Assembly: GCA_024347235.1 (NCBI GenBank)
Contig: AP025283.1
Coordinates: 1,736,001-1,800,000, forward strand
Direction of reading: 5' to 3'
Origin: Aliamphritea spongicola
GTDB taxonomy: Bacteria; Pseudomonadota; Gammaproteobacteria; Pseudomonadales; Balneatricaceae
Length of the DNA: 64,000 nucleotides
Shown here piece after piece: positions 30,506 to 41,790 of this stretch; position 1 is the stretch's first letter, and each line of letters starts with the position of its first letter. The notes beneath the pieces were generated by a model that saw nothing but the letters and a program-made list of their open reading frames with translations, searched no databases and was not told the DNA's origin. The position numbers and the translations under genes are program-made.

Positions 30506-30948
30506 GTGACAGCTACTGATACAGCAGCAACATCTGCAGCACCGTCGAAGTCTAAGAACAAGAACCGTGCCGCGAACCAGGCCGCTCTGCAATTAATTTG
30601 CGAGTTGTACCCTCAGGTGTTTAACCGTAAAAATGTTCGCCCTCTGAAAATTGGTATTCAGGAAGATCTGATTGCTGATGAAAAACTGGCTAAGAATAAG
30701 ATCAAGCGTGCGCTGGCGTCCTATGTTCGCTCGCCGCATTACTTCCGCAGTCTGCAGGAAGGTGCCGACCGTATTGATCTGTCCGGTGAATCAGCGGGTA
30801 CTGTTACTGCATCAGAAGCAGAGCATGCAAAGGGCAGTTGAAAGAAGCCAATAAGCGTCGTCAGCAAAACCAGCAGGCGCAGCGTGCCCAGGCCCGTGAA
30901 GACCGCATCAGCAACAAGCTGGAACAGCTGGTTACCAAGCACCGTTAA
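30506..30948 (+). CDS. ProQ/FinO-domain RNA-binding protein
   Basis: The FinO-type RNA-chaperone domain is seen in AALQLICELYPQVFNRKNVRPLKIGIQEDLIA, KRALASYVRSPHYFRSLQEGADRIDLSG. N-terminal low-complexity Thr/Ala/Ser/Lys and a Lys/Arg/Gln-rich tail (ANKRRQQNQQAQRAQAR) flank it. The frame breaks near 30836 (one G missing). Joined, 148 aa. This is the short ProQ type, comparable to ProQ/Hfq-like small regulators that bind structured RNA 3' ends. A strong terminator follows. Confidence 0.88.
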
Positions 30949-30961
30949 GGTTTGCGCTTTT

Positions 30962-30991
30962 AAAAAACGCCGCTTTTCAGCGGCGTTTTTT
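30962..30991. terminator. bidirectional terminator between proQ-like gene and lapD
   Basis: AAAAAACGCCGC / GCGGCGTTTTTT with loop TTTTCA is a near-perfect bidirectional hairpin serving the plus-strand ProQ-like gene and the minus-strand lapD. Confidence 0.9.
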
Positions 30992-31015
30992 GTGTCTGGG
31001 AAAAGGTGTGGCGGA

Positions 31016-32962
31016 TTAGTCTAATACCACCGGACGTCCATGTACCCAGCCCTGGCTACCATTAATTTCCAGCTCGGCGAGAACATTCAGTTGTTCGTTA
31101 CGCTCTACGTGCTCAGCGTATGCCTGAATATCCAGGCTGTGAGCGACGGTTGACAGGCTGCGTACGAAGAAGCGGTCTTCAGCGTTATTATCAATTTCAC
31201 GGATCAGTGAGCCGTCAATCTTAATATAATCAGGATGCAGGCTATAAAGGTAAGCGAAGCCCGCAGGATGTACGCCAAAGTTATCTACACCGAAGCCAAT
31301 GCGTGAATCCTTAAGTTGCTGGCGGAAGCGCACAACCCGTTCCATGTTGTTCAGCACGGATGATTCGTTGATTTCGATCTGAAGTTGTTGTGGCACATTC
31401 AGGCCGCGTACAGCGTCAGCAAACCAGTTGTAGAAGCTGTCTTCCCGTAATGAGTCATTGCTGAGGTTGATACAGAAGGTGTTCTGGTCGCCTTTCTGTA
31501 ACCGTTCGATTGCTTTTGATGACGGTTTTATCCAGTTCTGTCATCAGGTCGAGTTGTTTGATGACGCTGATAAATTCACCGGCCATGCAGGGCTCGTTTT
31601 CCTGGTTAAGTATCCGTGCGAACAGTTCCTGCTGCAGGTGCTTCTCTGTATTGCCCACGGCATATACCGGCTGGCTCTGCAGGAAGATATCGCCGCGGCT
31701 GACTTTGTCAGAAACATGCTGGTGCCAGCTGTTCTGTTGCTGCTGTTCCTGTTCTTCTGCCTGTATGCAGTGAACGTGGTTGTTATCGGCAACTGCCTGC
31801 TCGCTGGCAATCCGGGCGTTAGCGATTAACTGGCTGGCATTGCTGTCTTCCCTGAATGGAGTGGTACCGATATAGATTGGGGCCTGTGCATCTCTGCTGT
31901 CGTGTTGCAGCTGACGGTAATAGTCATGCAGGCTGCTGATCAGGGTATTGAGTTCACGCTGCAGGTGATCAGGGTTGGTCAGGTCTGCAAGCAGAACAAA
32001 ATCTGAGCCTGTGAGACGTCCGATCACGGACTGTTCGCAGCAGGCAGCAACTTTTCCATCTGTCCGGCGGTGGCTTTAATGAAATTGTTTGATTTCTCGA
32101 CACCAAGTTTCTGGTTTAACCCCTGCAGGTCGGCAATGTGCAGGTAGATCATCGTGCCGTTACCGAAGTCTTTACGGTAATCCAGTCTTTCGACCAGTTG
32201 TGATTGTGTAGAGCGATAGTTCGCCAGCCCGGTCAGTTCGTCCTGATATGCAGTGCGGCGGATTTCTTCGATTTGTTTTGCCTGAGCATCGAACATCGCT
32301 TTTACACGCTGCACCATCATGTTCATGGCGATAACTACCCGGCGTAATTCCCGGCTTTTCGGAATGTTTTCCTGTTCTACGTAGCGGCGTTCAGACAGGG
32401 CGACGGCCTGATCTTCCACACCTTTTAACGGATTTAGAATGTAGCGCAGTAAGAAATGGATAAAGACAATGCTGAGCAGTGACAGCACTACAAACCAAAG
32501 GAAGGTTTGTTTGGTTCCGCGCCATAGCTGCTCATAAGCATAGCCTGCGCGGCTCTGCACAAATATCGAGCCGGCTTTATTCCAGGCGGAGGTGACTTCA
32601 CGGGTCATTTCCGGCGGATCAATTTTAACAATGTCCACGAACCATTGTGGCACCTGTTCACTTATCTGTGGCGGTGTGCTTTTAGAAAACAGTTCCTGTC
32701 CCTGGTTGTTAACTACCTTTATTTGCTGGTAAAAGCCGCTGTCAAAAATCGCGTTGACCGTGGTTTCAATGGTGGCTTCGTCTTCCTGCAGCATGTAAGG
32801 CGCAAGGTAAAGCCCCAGGTGGGTAGCGGTGTCCTGGCCATGGGACTCAAGCTGGTTGAGTAACATTGCTTTGGAGCTATCCGACATCAGATAGACAGAT
32901 CCGGATACCAGGCCTAGCAGGACGGCTAAAACTGCAGCCATTAACTGGTTTACGATAGACAT
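31016..32962 (-). CDS. lapD: LapD-type c-di-GMP receptor (degenerate GGDEF-EAL)
   Basis: Membrane protein that binds c-di-GMP inside and holds the LapG protease outside. N-terminal helix, a periplasmic LapD/MoxY segment with QIKVVNNQGQELF and a conserved W (AWNKAGSIFVQS), second helix, HAMP (ILNPLKGVEDQAVALSERR), GGDEF domain with degenerate site (RLTGSDF in place of GGDEF) and EAL-like domain lacking EAL (LFARIL). The catalytic motifs are missing, as expected for a receptor. The frame breaks near 32025 and near 31507. About 649 aa. Confidence 0.9.
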
Positions 32963-32987
32963 GACTCTTCCTTTTCTCTACATCCGC

Positions 32988-33708
32988 TTATTGTACGTTA
33001 ATGTCTTTATCCAGGTTCTGAATTCTTGATTTCAGTTTTACCCAGGGTTTCAGCTGATCTGATGTTCCAACAAGTGTGCTGCGGCGGCCTTTCTTTGTCA
33101 GCCATAAATTGTCGGCATTGAAACTGTATACGTGCAGCAGGTCCGGCCGGCGGTTTGCCGGTTTAATCCGTGAAATCAGGTTATCAAGAATCAGCGGGGT
33201 TGATGAAGGTTTTTCATAGTAGGTGAGCACCATATGTGCCTGGTTCAGTTCCAGGGCTTTAACATATGCGAGGCTCAGCTTTTCCACCGGCACGCCAACC
33301 TGGCGGAGGGTGTAATATTTGGCAATGGTGAAGTCTTCACAGTCACCACCGTTGGAAATCAGAAATTCAACGGGTGTCGCCCAGTAGTCTTTTTGCCCCA
33401 GTGCTTAATATCATCAATAAAGCGAACCTGGTTGAAGAACTTATTTACTTTGCGCAGTTTGATATCTTCGGGGTCGGTACCGATTTCATCGATCAGTCTT
33501 TGCCAGGCAAGTAAGCGTTTTTGGCCTGTTCGCCATACTGGCGTCCCAGTTTTTCGATTTGAGCCTGGCTCATGCGCACATCCATTTCAACCGCAGCCAT
33601 GGATGTAAGTGCCAGAGTCAGCGTTAGCAGCAGCGCATAGACAGCAATAACCGGGCTGGTCATTTTGCCAGACTGATGTTTATTTGCTGCAACGGGTCGT
33701 GCGGTCAT
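32988..33708 (-). CDS. lapG: LapG-type periplasmic cysteine protease
   Basis: Bacterial transglutaminase-like Cys proteinase that cleaves surface adhesins of the LapA type. Signal anchor near residues 14-36, then catalytic Cys in NGGDCEDFTIAKYYTLRQVG, His in QAHMVLTYY and Asp in PLILDNLI. The frame breaks near 33498 and near 33403, one base each. Joined length is 240 aa. An AGGAG ribosome site precedes ATG 33708. It is directly upstream of lapD, the usual operon order. No adhesin gene is inside this window. Confidence 0.92.
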
Positions 33709-33933
33709 CCCTGCTCCTGACGACACCCTGACTGATCCACTAGGGTGTGAGACTGTAACGGTCATTAATTTGAGCTACTGATTTTAGAGTAATCATTTCT
33801 GCTAATCATCAGGTGTAGCAGTTATGCTCTGCATAATGGGTAATAGTATTTAACTGATTGTTTTACAGAGTTTTATGACTTGGGGTTACGGCCAGTGTTC
33901 CGCCGGTTTTACCCAAAATGAGGATGTTAGGAT

Positions 33934-35068
33934 TCAGCGGGTGCCGTCCGGCATCATATCGCATTGGCCCAGAATATCCTGCCAGGCAGCGGTGTGACGC
34001 CGTAACGCCTGGCGGTATTGTTGCCATTGTCCTTTTCGTTGGACCGGTCGAGGTAGTCTTTGCGGTACTCGCGCATGGCGTCGGGCAAAGTGTTCTGTAG
34101 TGGTGTCAGAATCGCTTCGTGGGCTGCAAGCCAGACTTCACCTTGTTGATGGATGTTGGCCAGATAGGGTTGAAGCTGGCCGGCGTAATACTTCTGAAAG
34201 ACATTCATTAATATCTCGGCTTTTTGGTTGCGGTGGCCGCTGAAACAGAATGGTCTGGATTTTAGGCGCCGTTCTATCAGAATTGCACCCTGATTGAGTG
34301 TTGCCGTGGCGAGCACAAGAGAGCGCTGCCAGCGGCTGCCAAACCGGTTGCTGTAGAGGGTAAGGTAATCATCTTCTATATCGTCGATGAAGTCCGGCAG
34401 TGGCCAGTTATGGGGCTGTCCTGCAAGGCTGCTGAGTTGCTGAAAGTGTTGCAGGCTCAGTTTTACGCTGGCAAAGCGTGCCTGCTGTAAACGTTTTTCA
34501 GATATGTCTTCTGAGGGAAGATCCAGAGGCGGTTCTGACGCTGAGAAGTTAGCTTCCATCTCGTCAGTGTTATACAGGCTGTTCCAAAGTACCGCAGGCA
34601 GATTTGCCTGTTTGATTGCCCAGATGTTGAGTATCTGTTCCCGTACTTCCGGTTCCAGCTCCTGAGTGCTGATACGGTTAACACACTGGCGCATAAGCAC
34701 AATGAATTTCAGTTCATAGACCAGTTTCTGTGAGGGCTTCATGACCCTTCCCAGTGAACTGTTGCGCCGGGCAATTAAAGGCAGCAGATCGCACTGCCGA
34801 AGTTCCAGTACTTCAAGCAGGCCCTGACGTACCGGTGTTTCTTCCAGAATACGCAGGCGTCGCCGCGGCAAGGGGTGGGATGAATATCACTGAGGTCCAG
34901 TGAGGCGTCCAGATCAAGAACGTTTCCTAACCGGCTGATATAGTCTTCCAGCATATCTTCCGGGGTGCTGGGCTGGCAGCCGGACAGGATAAGGCATAAG
35001 CACAGGCTGCAGAAAAACCTGAGCCTGTTCAGAGTGATATTTATCGGGCTAAACGGAATAAACGCCAT
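33934..35068 (-). CDS. DUF3080-like lipoprotein
   Basis: The N-terminus has a hydrophobic stretch and lipobox LILSGC. The remaining 340 or so residues, with PRRRLRILEETPVRQGLLEVLELRQCDLLPLIARRNSSLGRV, match the DUF3080 lipoprotein family of gammaproteobacteria, whose role is unknown. The frame breaks near 34880 and near 34020. The final residues are DILGQCDMMPDGTR. The start MAFIPFSPI overlaps the MATE gene end by 28 bases, so the lipoprotein is likely translated from the same message. Confidence 0.75.
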
Positions 35069-36413
35069 GGTAACAGTATAGCGGCTACGGTCAGTCCGAT
35101 AACCAGGCCATACCAGAAGCCGGCGGCGCCCATGGCGGGTACCAGCAAGTCTGTCAATCCGAGTATGTAACCTGAAGGGAGGCCTATCAGCCAGTACGCA
35201 ACGAAAACTACCAGCAGTGGCACGCTGGTGTCCTTGTAGCCCCGCAGTGCTCCGGCCGCAACTACCTGGATGGCATCCGAAAACTGAAAAATAGCCGCAA
35301 TAACAATCAGGCTGCTGGCAAGTACAACCACATCCGTCAGTGGGGTGTACATTTGTGCGATGGGGGTAGCCATCAGATACATAAAGCTGCAGGAAACCAC
35401 CGAAAAGCTGCCGGTGAGCAGCAGGCCTGAGGTCGCAGTGAATCTTGCTCCTTCACGGTTTTTGCCCCAGTTGCTGGCCAACCCGGATCGTAATCGCCAT
35501 GGCAATACTCAGGGAGCATGAAAATCATCCCGGTGAAGCTGATGGTGATCTGATGGGCAGCAACAACCACCTCACCGAGTCGGGCAACCAGCAGGGCAAT
35601 AACACTGAACATGCTAACTTCAATCAGCAGCGTAAAACCTATCGGAATGCCAAGGCGGAGTATTGATCCCAGTGGTTTGCGTTGTGGGTTTTGCCACTGG
35701 TTAAAGAGCTTAATGGGTTTGAACAGTTCGCTTTTGCTGATGTACAGGCTGCTTGCTATAGCCATTATCCACATGACAATCGCACTGGCCCAGCCGCAGC
35801 CGACCCCGCCCATCGCAGGTAATCCCAGTTTTCCGTAAATGAAAATGTAATTCAGCGGGATATTACAGAGCAGGGCAAGAATACCTATCTTCATGATTGG
35901 CCGGGTTTTGCCGAAGCCCTCGCAGTAGCTGCGAATAACCTGGTAAAACAGTATGGCGGGTACACCCCAGGACAAAGCTGATAAGTATGCCTGGGTTTTT
36001 GCCAGTAAGCTGCCGTGTATATCCATGTATTCCAGCAGTGCAGTGTTGTTGTTCAGTAAAATAATCGCGATAACCGTCAGGCACAGGGCAATCCATTGTC
36101 CCTGCTGGAACTGAACCGGGTCTCTTTTTCCTCGCCGGCACCGACGTGGTGGGCAACCAAAGGGGTAGTCGCCATTAATATTCCACCCATGCTCAGAAGG
36201 ATGGGGAGCCAGAAGCTGGAGCCAAGCGCAACTGCAGCAAGATCTTCTGCACTGACCCGGGCGGCCATCAGGGTATCCACGAAACCAATGGCTGTCTGGG
36301 ATAGCTGGGCAATAATGATTGGCAGGCCAAGTATCAGGATTGTTTTGATTTCTGACAGGCGCTTTGACAGGGAGTTGGGTTCACAGGGTATCTTGCCGGA
36401 ATAAAAGGCGCAT
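35041..36413 (-). CDS. MATE-family multidrug efflux transporter (NorM-like)
   Basis: Twelve predicted membrane segments over about 455 aa. Recognisable parts: LGLPIIIAQLSQTAIGFVDTLMAARVS, the GSSFWLPILLSMGGILMATTPLVAHHVGAG repeat, GVPAILFYQVIRSYCEGFGKTRP and, in the second half, LGIPIGFTLLIEVSMFSVIALLVARLG and GALRGYKDTSVPLLVVF. This is the NorM type that exports cationic drugs in exchange for Na+ or H+. The frame breaks near 36385, 36110 and 35492. The exact start is uncertain: ATG 36413 or 36431, each needing the break at 36385. Confidence 0.85.
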
Positions 36414-36463
36414 GATACCGCTAAGTGACATGCTTAGAAACACAGCGTGTAAATATGAAGCTT

Positions 36464-36488
36464 AAAAACCGGGTTGCCCCGGTTTTTA
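36464..36488 (-). terminator. terminator of phaC
   Basis: The stem AAAAACCGGG / CCCGGTTTTT with a short loop is a bidirectional terminator located just past the phaC stop. Confidence 0.85.
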
Positions 36489-36508
36489 AAGGATGTTGCA
36501 GACGGTGA

Positions 36509-38238
36509 TTAATCTACACGCACACTGACATAGCGGCCTGGTGCCGGCTCGATTACCGGATGGCTTGCGTTGCCTGGTGTAGCTGGAGCATCAGTTTTTT
36601 ACCGGCTTTGGGTTTAATCCATTTATTCCAGTGGCTCCACCAGCTGCCTTCTTCCCGTTTGGCGCTTTCCAGCCAGTGATCCGCTCCTTTGCCCAGCTCA
36701 CCGCTGCACCAGTAGTGGCGACGGTTTTTGAAACCGGGTTGATTACCCCGGCAACATGACCGCTGGCGCCCAGCACAAATTCGATATTGCCCTGCATCAG
36801 TTCTGTACCGGCAAAGGTGCCTTTCCAGGGGGCGATGTGATCATCGATAGTGGACAGGAAGTACACCGGGATTTTGATGTCCCGCAGATCAATTTTTCAC
36901 CGCAGATAGTTAATCCGCCGGGTTCAACCAGTTTGTTGCCGATATACATATTGTTGATGTAGAAGTTGTACATGCTAGCAGGCAGGTTGGTTGAGTCGCT
37001 GTTCCAATACAGAATATCAAAAGGTGCCGGGTTCTGGCCCTTCAGGTAGTTGTTTACCACATAGGACCAAACCAGATCATTCGAACGCAGCATGTTAAAG
37101 GCAGTTGCCAGGCTGCGGCCTTTCAGTAAGCCGTCTTCATCAACTTTCTGGACAATTTGCTCAACCTGCTGTTCATCGATGAATACCCGAAGATCACCCG
37201 GGTCGGTGAAGTCTGTCAGGGTGGTCAGGAAGGTTGCAGAGGCAATCGAATCATCTTTACGTTTTGCCATGACGGCCAGTGTTGATGCCAGAATAGTCCC
37301 GCCGATACACCAGGATACGCAGTTGATTTTGTTGCTGTCGGTGATCTCTTTAATGGTGCTGACGGCTTTCAGAACGCCGTCTTCAACATAGTTATCCCAG
37401 TTCAGATCCCGTTGCTCAACGGTAGGGTTCAGCCAGGAAATCAGGAAGACAGTCTGTCCCTGATCAACACAGTATTTCACATACGAGTTATGTTCCTGCA
37501 GGTCCATTATGTAGAACTTGTTAATGCAGGGTGGAACAATCAGGGTCGGACGGGCGAAAACTTTTTCTGTGGTTGGCGCGTACTGGATGAGCTGCAGCAT
37601 TTCGTTTTCAAACACGACGCTGCCTTTGGTCGTGGCAATGTTTTCACCCAGGGTGAATGCCGACTCATCCGTCATGCTGATACGGCCTTTTTCAAAGTCG
37701 CTCAGCAGGTTTTTAAGGCCATCAACCAGGCTCTGACCGTTAGTGTCCAGTGCCTGCTGCATCACTTCCGGATTGGTGACTGCAAAGTTAGTCGGTGACA
37801 TGGCGTCAATATACTGCTGAGTATAAAACTCAAGCTTGCGCTGTTCGTTTTCACTGAGATTGGCATTCGAAGCCATTTCATTGAGCAGCTTGGAGCCAAG
37901 GAAGTAAGATTCCTTAATATAAGAAAATACCGGGTTTTGCTCCATTCCTCGGCTGCAAAGCGGCGGTCAGACTTGGCATTTTCCTGTTCACTGCTTTTGC
38001 CGGATAGCAGGTTTTGCCACAGATTTAACTGTGCTTGCTGGTAGTCTGCAATGGCTTTTACCCAGGCGGTCGGGTCTTCAAAGGATTTCGCTGCCAGTTC
38101 AGTCCATGACTGGCTGAATTGTTTAAACATGTCTTCGCTGCCAGCAGAGGAATACATGGCCAGTACTTTCTGGCTTTCCTGGTTCAGGTAATTAATGAAT
38201 TCCTGAGGGTTAGAGAAGAGATTGCTGTTGTTTTCCAT
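36509..38238 (-). CDS. phaC: class I poly(3-hydroxyalkanoate) synthase
   Basis: PhaC polymerises hydroxyacyl-CoA into storage polyester. The phaC N-terminal domain covers residues 20-190. The catalytic Cys is in NCVSWCIGGTILAS, Asp in TDFTDPGDLR and His in TIDDHIAPWKGTF. The C-terminus APGRYVSVRVD is the family signature. Four single-base losses (near 37947, 36893, 36740 and 36576) break it; joined length is 577 aa. The lipase-like box reads SWCIGG where most class I enzymes have GYCXGG or GFCXGG. No phaA, phaB or phasin gene is adjacent. Confidence 0.92.
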
Positions 38239-38355
38239 AAAGCCGCCTTTAGGTAGTTTTCCCGGTTCCAGACTGAGTTACATCCCTGACAGGGTGCATC
38301 AATGCATCATGCGATCATTGAGAATAGACAATTTGATGCAGTGCAGCAAGAGATG

Positions 38356-38376
38356 TTTCGTGGAACTTTAGTGACA
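38356..38376 (+). repeat. attL: left copy of the 21-bp direct repeat
   Basis: TTTCGTGGAACTTTAGTGAC plus one A occurs here and again, identical over 21 bases, at 54699-54719 in the same direction. Preceding and following bases differ between the copies. It lies in the space upstream of phaC, not in a tRNA. Confidence 0.8.
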
Positions 38377-38489
38377 ATGGATAAATGAGCTTTATATCAG
38401 TTCAGATGGAAGCTGATAGAAACTGATGCCCTGAGTTGGCTGTAGGTTGACGTTTTTAAGTTCAGACCGGACATCAACAGACATCTGCA

Positions 38490-38510
38490 AAGTGGAGAGA
38501 ATGTGGAAAG
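38490..38510 (+). repeat. possible integrase arm-type site, left
   Basis: AAGTGGAGAG followed by two bases and TGTGGAAAG. The same 21-base block with two central mismatches lies at 54630-54650 at the other end of the element. Both are inside the element, 114 and 48 bases from the core repeats. Confidence 0.45.
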
Positions 38511-38901
38511 AAAAAATTTACGGTTTTCGCAAGTGCAGCACAGACTTAGATTCTTTATAAATTAGGTAAATAATTGCTGTCTATAGTATTTTTTGATTTG
38601 AGACATTCTGTATATCACCATGACCTATGCACACTAATCAGAATTTTGTTTAGAGGAGTATTGAGAATTATTGTCTTTATATTCAGTGAGTTACGTGATT
38701 TATAAATTAAAACTATTATAAGTTGTATTGATTAAAGTAAAAGATAATTACAAATTGTTAATCATTATAACTTATTGAAAACTAAAAAGAATGTGCTACA
38801 GGCAGTATTTAAGTTCTCAGAACCTGATTCGTTCATTTGAGTTAAATATTTTTTGTTGTTATACTTTTCCCCTGTCGATATTAATCAGAGGGATTACTGA
38901 T

Positions 38902-39832
38902 ATGAAACGACTAATTCTTTCTTTTCCATTATTACTTCTTCCTTCTATTGCAACAAGCTCTGATCAGAATGAGTTTTATGAGGCAAATTTCCAGCTTCAG
39001 ATGTTATCTGCAAAGTCTAGAAATATCTCAGCTTCTGAAAGCTATAGTGATTTCAGGAAAAATGTTTATAAAGAACCATTCGAAAATGGTGTGTTTATTG
39101 TTAACGGTGATACTCAATACCTAGCGAAGACATGCTAGAACGTTTTTATTATCAAGAAATAAAAGCTGGATGGCCAAGCTCTGACTATGGTGTAAAATTA
39201 ATAGTACATTCACCTGGAGGAAATACAGCTAAGTGGAGTGACGCAATAAAACTAAATTTAACTTATTGTGTAAGTAAAGAGTTTAAAAGCAGGTATGAGG
39301 AAGTTGTTAATAAAATGGCTTTAGCAGCTAAAGAATGGCAAGAGTCTGCGGGAGTTATATTTATACATAAGCCGGAGCATGATTTAAATTGTACTGCTAG
39401 TAATAAATCCGTTCTTTTCGATGTTAGGCCAGTCGATGTAAATAGGCAGTACCTTGCTAGGGCGTTTTTCCAAATTATTCTCGAGAATCGAGAAATCTAT
39501 TAATAGATGAGTCATCATTTAATTTAGATAGTAATCAGAAATTAAATCTGGTTGGAATATTAAGACATGAGCTTGGCCACGTTTTAGGTTTCCGCCATGA
39601 GCATACTAGAGCAGAATCCGGTACCTGCTTTGAAGATTCTGAATGGACTCCGCTAACAAGCTACGATCCGTTTTCTGTTATGCATTATCCTCAATGTAAT
39701 GGTCAAGGAGATTGGTCATTAAGTATCACAAAACAAGATGCAAAAGGAGCTTCTTGCTTATACGGTCCTCCTGTATCTTCACTTACTTCACTGACAGCTC
39801 AATCCACATTTAATCCAAATGATTGTATCTAA
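38902..39832 (+). CDS. secreted matrixin/metzincin zinc metalloprotease
   Basis: MKRLILSFPLLLLPSIATSS is a signal peptide. The zinc site HELGHVLGFRHEH (HEXXHXXGXXH) and the downstream SVMHYPQCN Met-turn define a metzincin of the matrixin or astacin side. The frame breaks near 39128 (one G missing) and near 39466 (one T missing). Joined length is 310 aa. The N-terminal domain before the protease, with DMLERFYYQEIKAGWPSS, is unlike known ones. Codon use is AT-rich, unlike the chromosome. It sits between attL and the phage core and is followed after 23 bases by a lipoprotein gene in the same direction, so the two are cargo and may act together. Confidence 0.85.
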
Positions 39833-39855
39833 TAGCTTATATTTAGGGAAAGAAT

Positions 39856-40412
39856 ATGAAAACAGTGTATATAAAAATAATAGCTGTACTTTCTTTGATT
39901 GTATTGACGGGATGTTCTGGAAAGTTATATACAAATCAAAATTTGTCGGAAGCTTGTATTAAAGATGAGAACAAGAAATGCATGGATAAATATGAAGGTG
40001 TTTTTGTATATCCTTGGAAGTCAGTGTTGACTACATATAAGCATGATAAAGTTCTTGATAATAAAGGTAATGTGATAATGTTCGCCGGAGGCCCTGATGG
40101 TAAAGCTTGTCTTCCTGTAGATATGCAAGAAACAGTTACTTATCCAGATTATGACTCTAAGTATTTGATTCAATATGACTCTGCTTTTTTGAAAGTTCTA
40201 ACCTTACTGTCAAATTAAACCCAAATGGTACTCTCAGTTCAGTTGGTGCTCAGAGTACACCTGGAGGTAAAAACCTTGTAGATAGTTTTACAGGGCTAGC
40301 TACAACAGTTAAAGCATTAAATCATGGAGCAATGATTAAAGGCTCAATGGTTAAGGCTGCTATTCCAACTTGCACTCACGGAAAAGCAGATCTAAAAATA
40401 ATTAAACAGTAA
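39856..40412 (+). CDS. cargo lipoprotein, unknown function
   Basis: The signal peptide MKTVYIKIIAVLSLIVLTGC ends in the lipobox LTGC. Two further Cys early in the mature part (ACIKDENKKCMDK) and one later (GKACLPVD), with TCTHGKAD near the end, suggest disulfide bonds. The frame breaks near 40192 and continues with LTVKLNPNGTLSSVG to a total of 185 aa. No family recognised. It is the downstream partner of the metalloprotease and ends at a shared terminator. Confidence 0.65.
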
Positions 40413-40424
40413 GTTTTTAAAAAT

Positions 40425-40449
40425 AGCCGGTGTTAATTACCGGCTTTTT
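40425..40449. terminator. bidirectional terminator between cargo lipoprotein and rep
   Basis: AGCCGGT / ACCGGCT around GTTAATT, with A-rich and T-rich flanks, can stop the lipoprotein transcript (plus) and the phage operon transcript (minus). Confidence 0.8.
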
Positions 40450-40465
40450 ATAAAAGCTATACTAA

Positions 40466-41720
40466 TTAAGATACTTTCGTTCTTAATCTTCTATCAATTA
40501 AACCATCCTCAATATACCGGATCAAATCAGAACGATTTAAACCTCTACTCCGAAAATACCCCATTAAATCAACATATAAGCCACTTCGCTTGAGGCACTT
40601 CAACGCATAGTGAGCGGGGAATTTGTTGCGTGCGTAGATCGATAGCAGGTTACCCAGGGCGATCGTGACATTCCGCTCATTGCCAACACCTGGCTTTTGT
40701 ATTCCCTACGGTATTCAAAACCTGTCTCGAACTGATCAAAACCGGCTTCCGTCATCAGCACAGTCCATGCAGGATGGATGAATCTTGAGTTGTAGTCGTA
40801 GCGGAAGTTATTCAGACCATAGGTCCATAAGCCCCCAGGTGTTTAATCACGTCTTCATAGGTATTGATGGTGGTTTGGTTGGCCAGTGCGAACTGGTGGA
40901 TTACTGAGTGTGAGAAGCGTACTTCTGCCCGCCAGACGGTTTCTTCCGGGTTGTAGAGCGGTTTCAGGAAGTCACTGGTTTTACTGTTCCAGCGGTCTTT
41001 GAAGTAATCCAGCTTGTCAGAGTAATGGGCTTCTTTGCTTTTGTTGTACAAGGCGAACTGGAGCGTTGAGGCAGCCCCGAATAGATAAGACTGGCCATGG
41101 CCGTAAACCGTGCAGATATCTGTGTCTAACTTGAGTTCACTGATGCCGGAGCGATCTGATACTCTACGCGACCTGCAGGTGATCTTCTCTACGAAGTGTT
41201 TTGGAGGTTCCCAGCCCTGATAGTCACACGCTAAGTGGATGGCGACACCTGCAGGGCTATATAAACTGTCCACAGAGACCATATCCGCATAGCTATTCAG
41301 CACGATCTGCAGGTCTTCAGCCGTATTATCAAAGATCATCTTCGGTGAGACTTCAATCTTGAGATGGGTACCAGATGCTTCTAACTTGGCGTACCGACTT
41401 TTTAGCAGGAGCACTAAGCCCAATTCCGCGTTTTGCAGGCTAAACTGATACCCCGATGCACCACCCCGTCTCAGCATCCATTGGTACCCGGCAAAAGTAT
41501 AGACAACCTTGCCGCCTGGTATCCCTTCCAGGGCCTGCTGCATGTCTTCAATGAGGGCTTCTTTTAGTCTCAGCTTGTACAACTGGCGAACGGTATCCAC
41601 TGAACTGTACAAAATGTTCATGGATGTCATATCAATGTGACCCGGTGAGTCGATAAATTGGCGACCATGGGTAGCTTCTTCAAAATTCTGATCAAAACGC
41701 TGAAAATGTTGTTTGCTCAT
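40466..41720 (-). CDS. inovirus replication initiation protein (RstA / gene II type)
   Basis: Fits the phage/plasmid replication protein family of filamentous phages, which nicks the origin for rolling-circle replication. MSKQHFQRFDQNFEEATHGR leads to IDMTSMNILYSSVD, LKIEVSPKMIFDN, TVWRAEVRFSHSVIHQFA and, after a frame break near 40826, WTYGLNNFRYDYNSRFIHPAW, a segment typical of the group. A second break near 40694 joins NERNVTIALGNLLSIYARNKF and the C-terminal YALKCLKRSG. About 418 aa. The assignment rests on these features and on its place next to Zot and coat genes. Confidence 0.75.
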
Positions 41721-41790
41721 TAGATGCCCCTAATGTGTATCGAGTTGTTTTAGGTTGTATCGGGAATGTTGGTTAGTTTTATCAAACGTG

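Larger units (their letters stand above)
38239..38901. other. gap spanning the left element end
   Basis: The first 117 bases belong to the chromosome upstream of phaC. The left repeat (38356-38376) then begins the element. The rest is AT-rich DNA holding a possible integrase-arm repeat at 38490 and presumably the promoter of the metalloprotease gene. No gene seen. Confidence 0.5.

Noticed and set aside
38356..38376. Possible dif site for XerCD integration
   Set aside because: The 21-mer lacks the dif inverted arms and the element brings its own tyrosine integrase.
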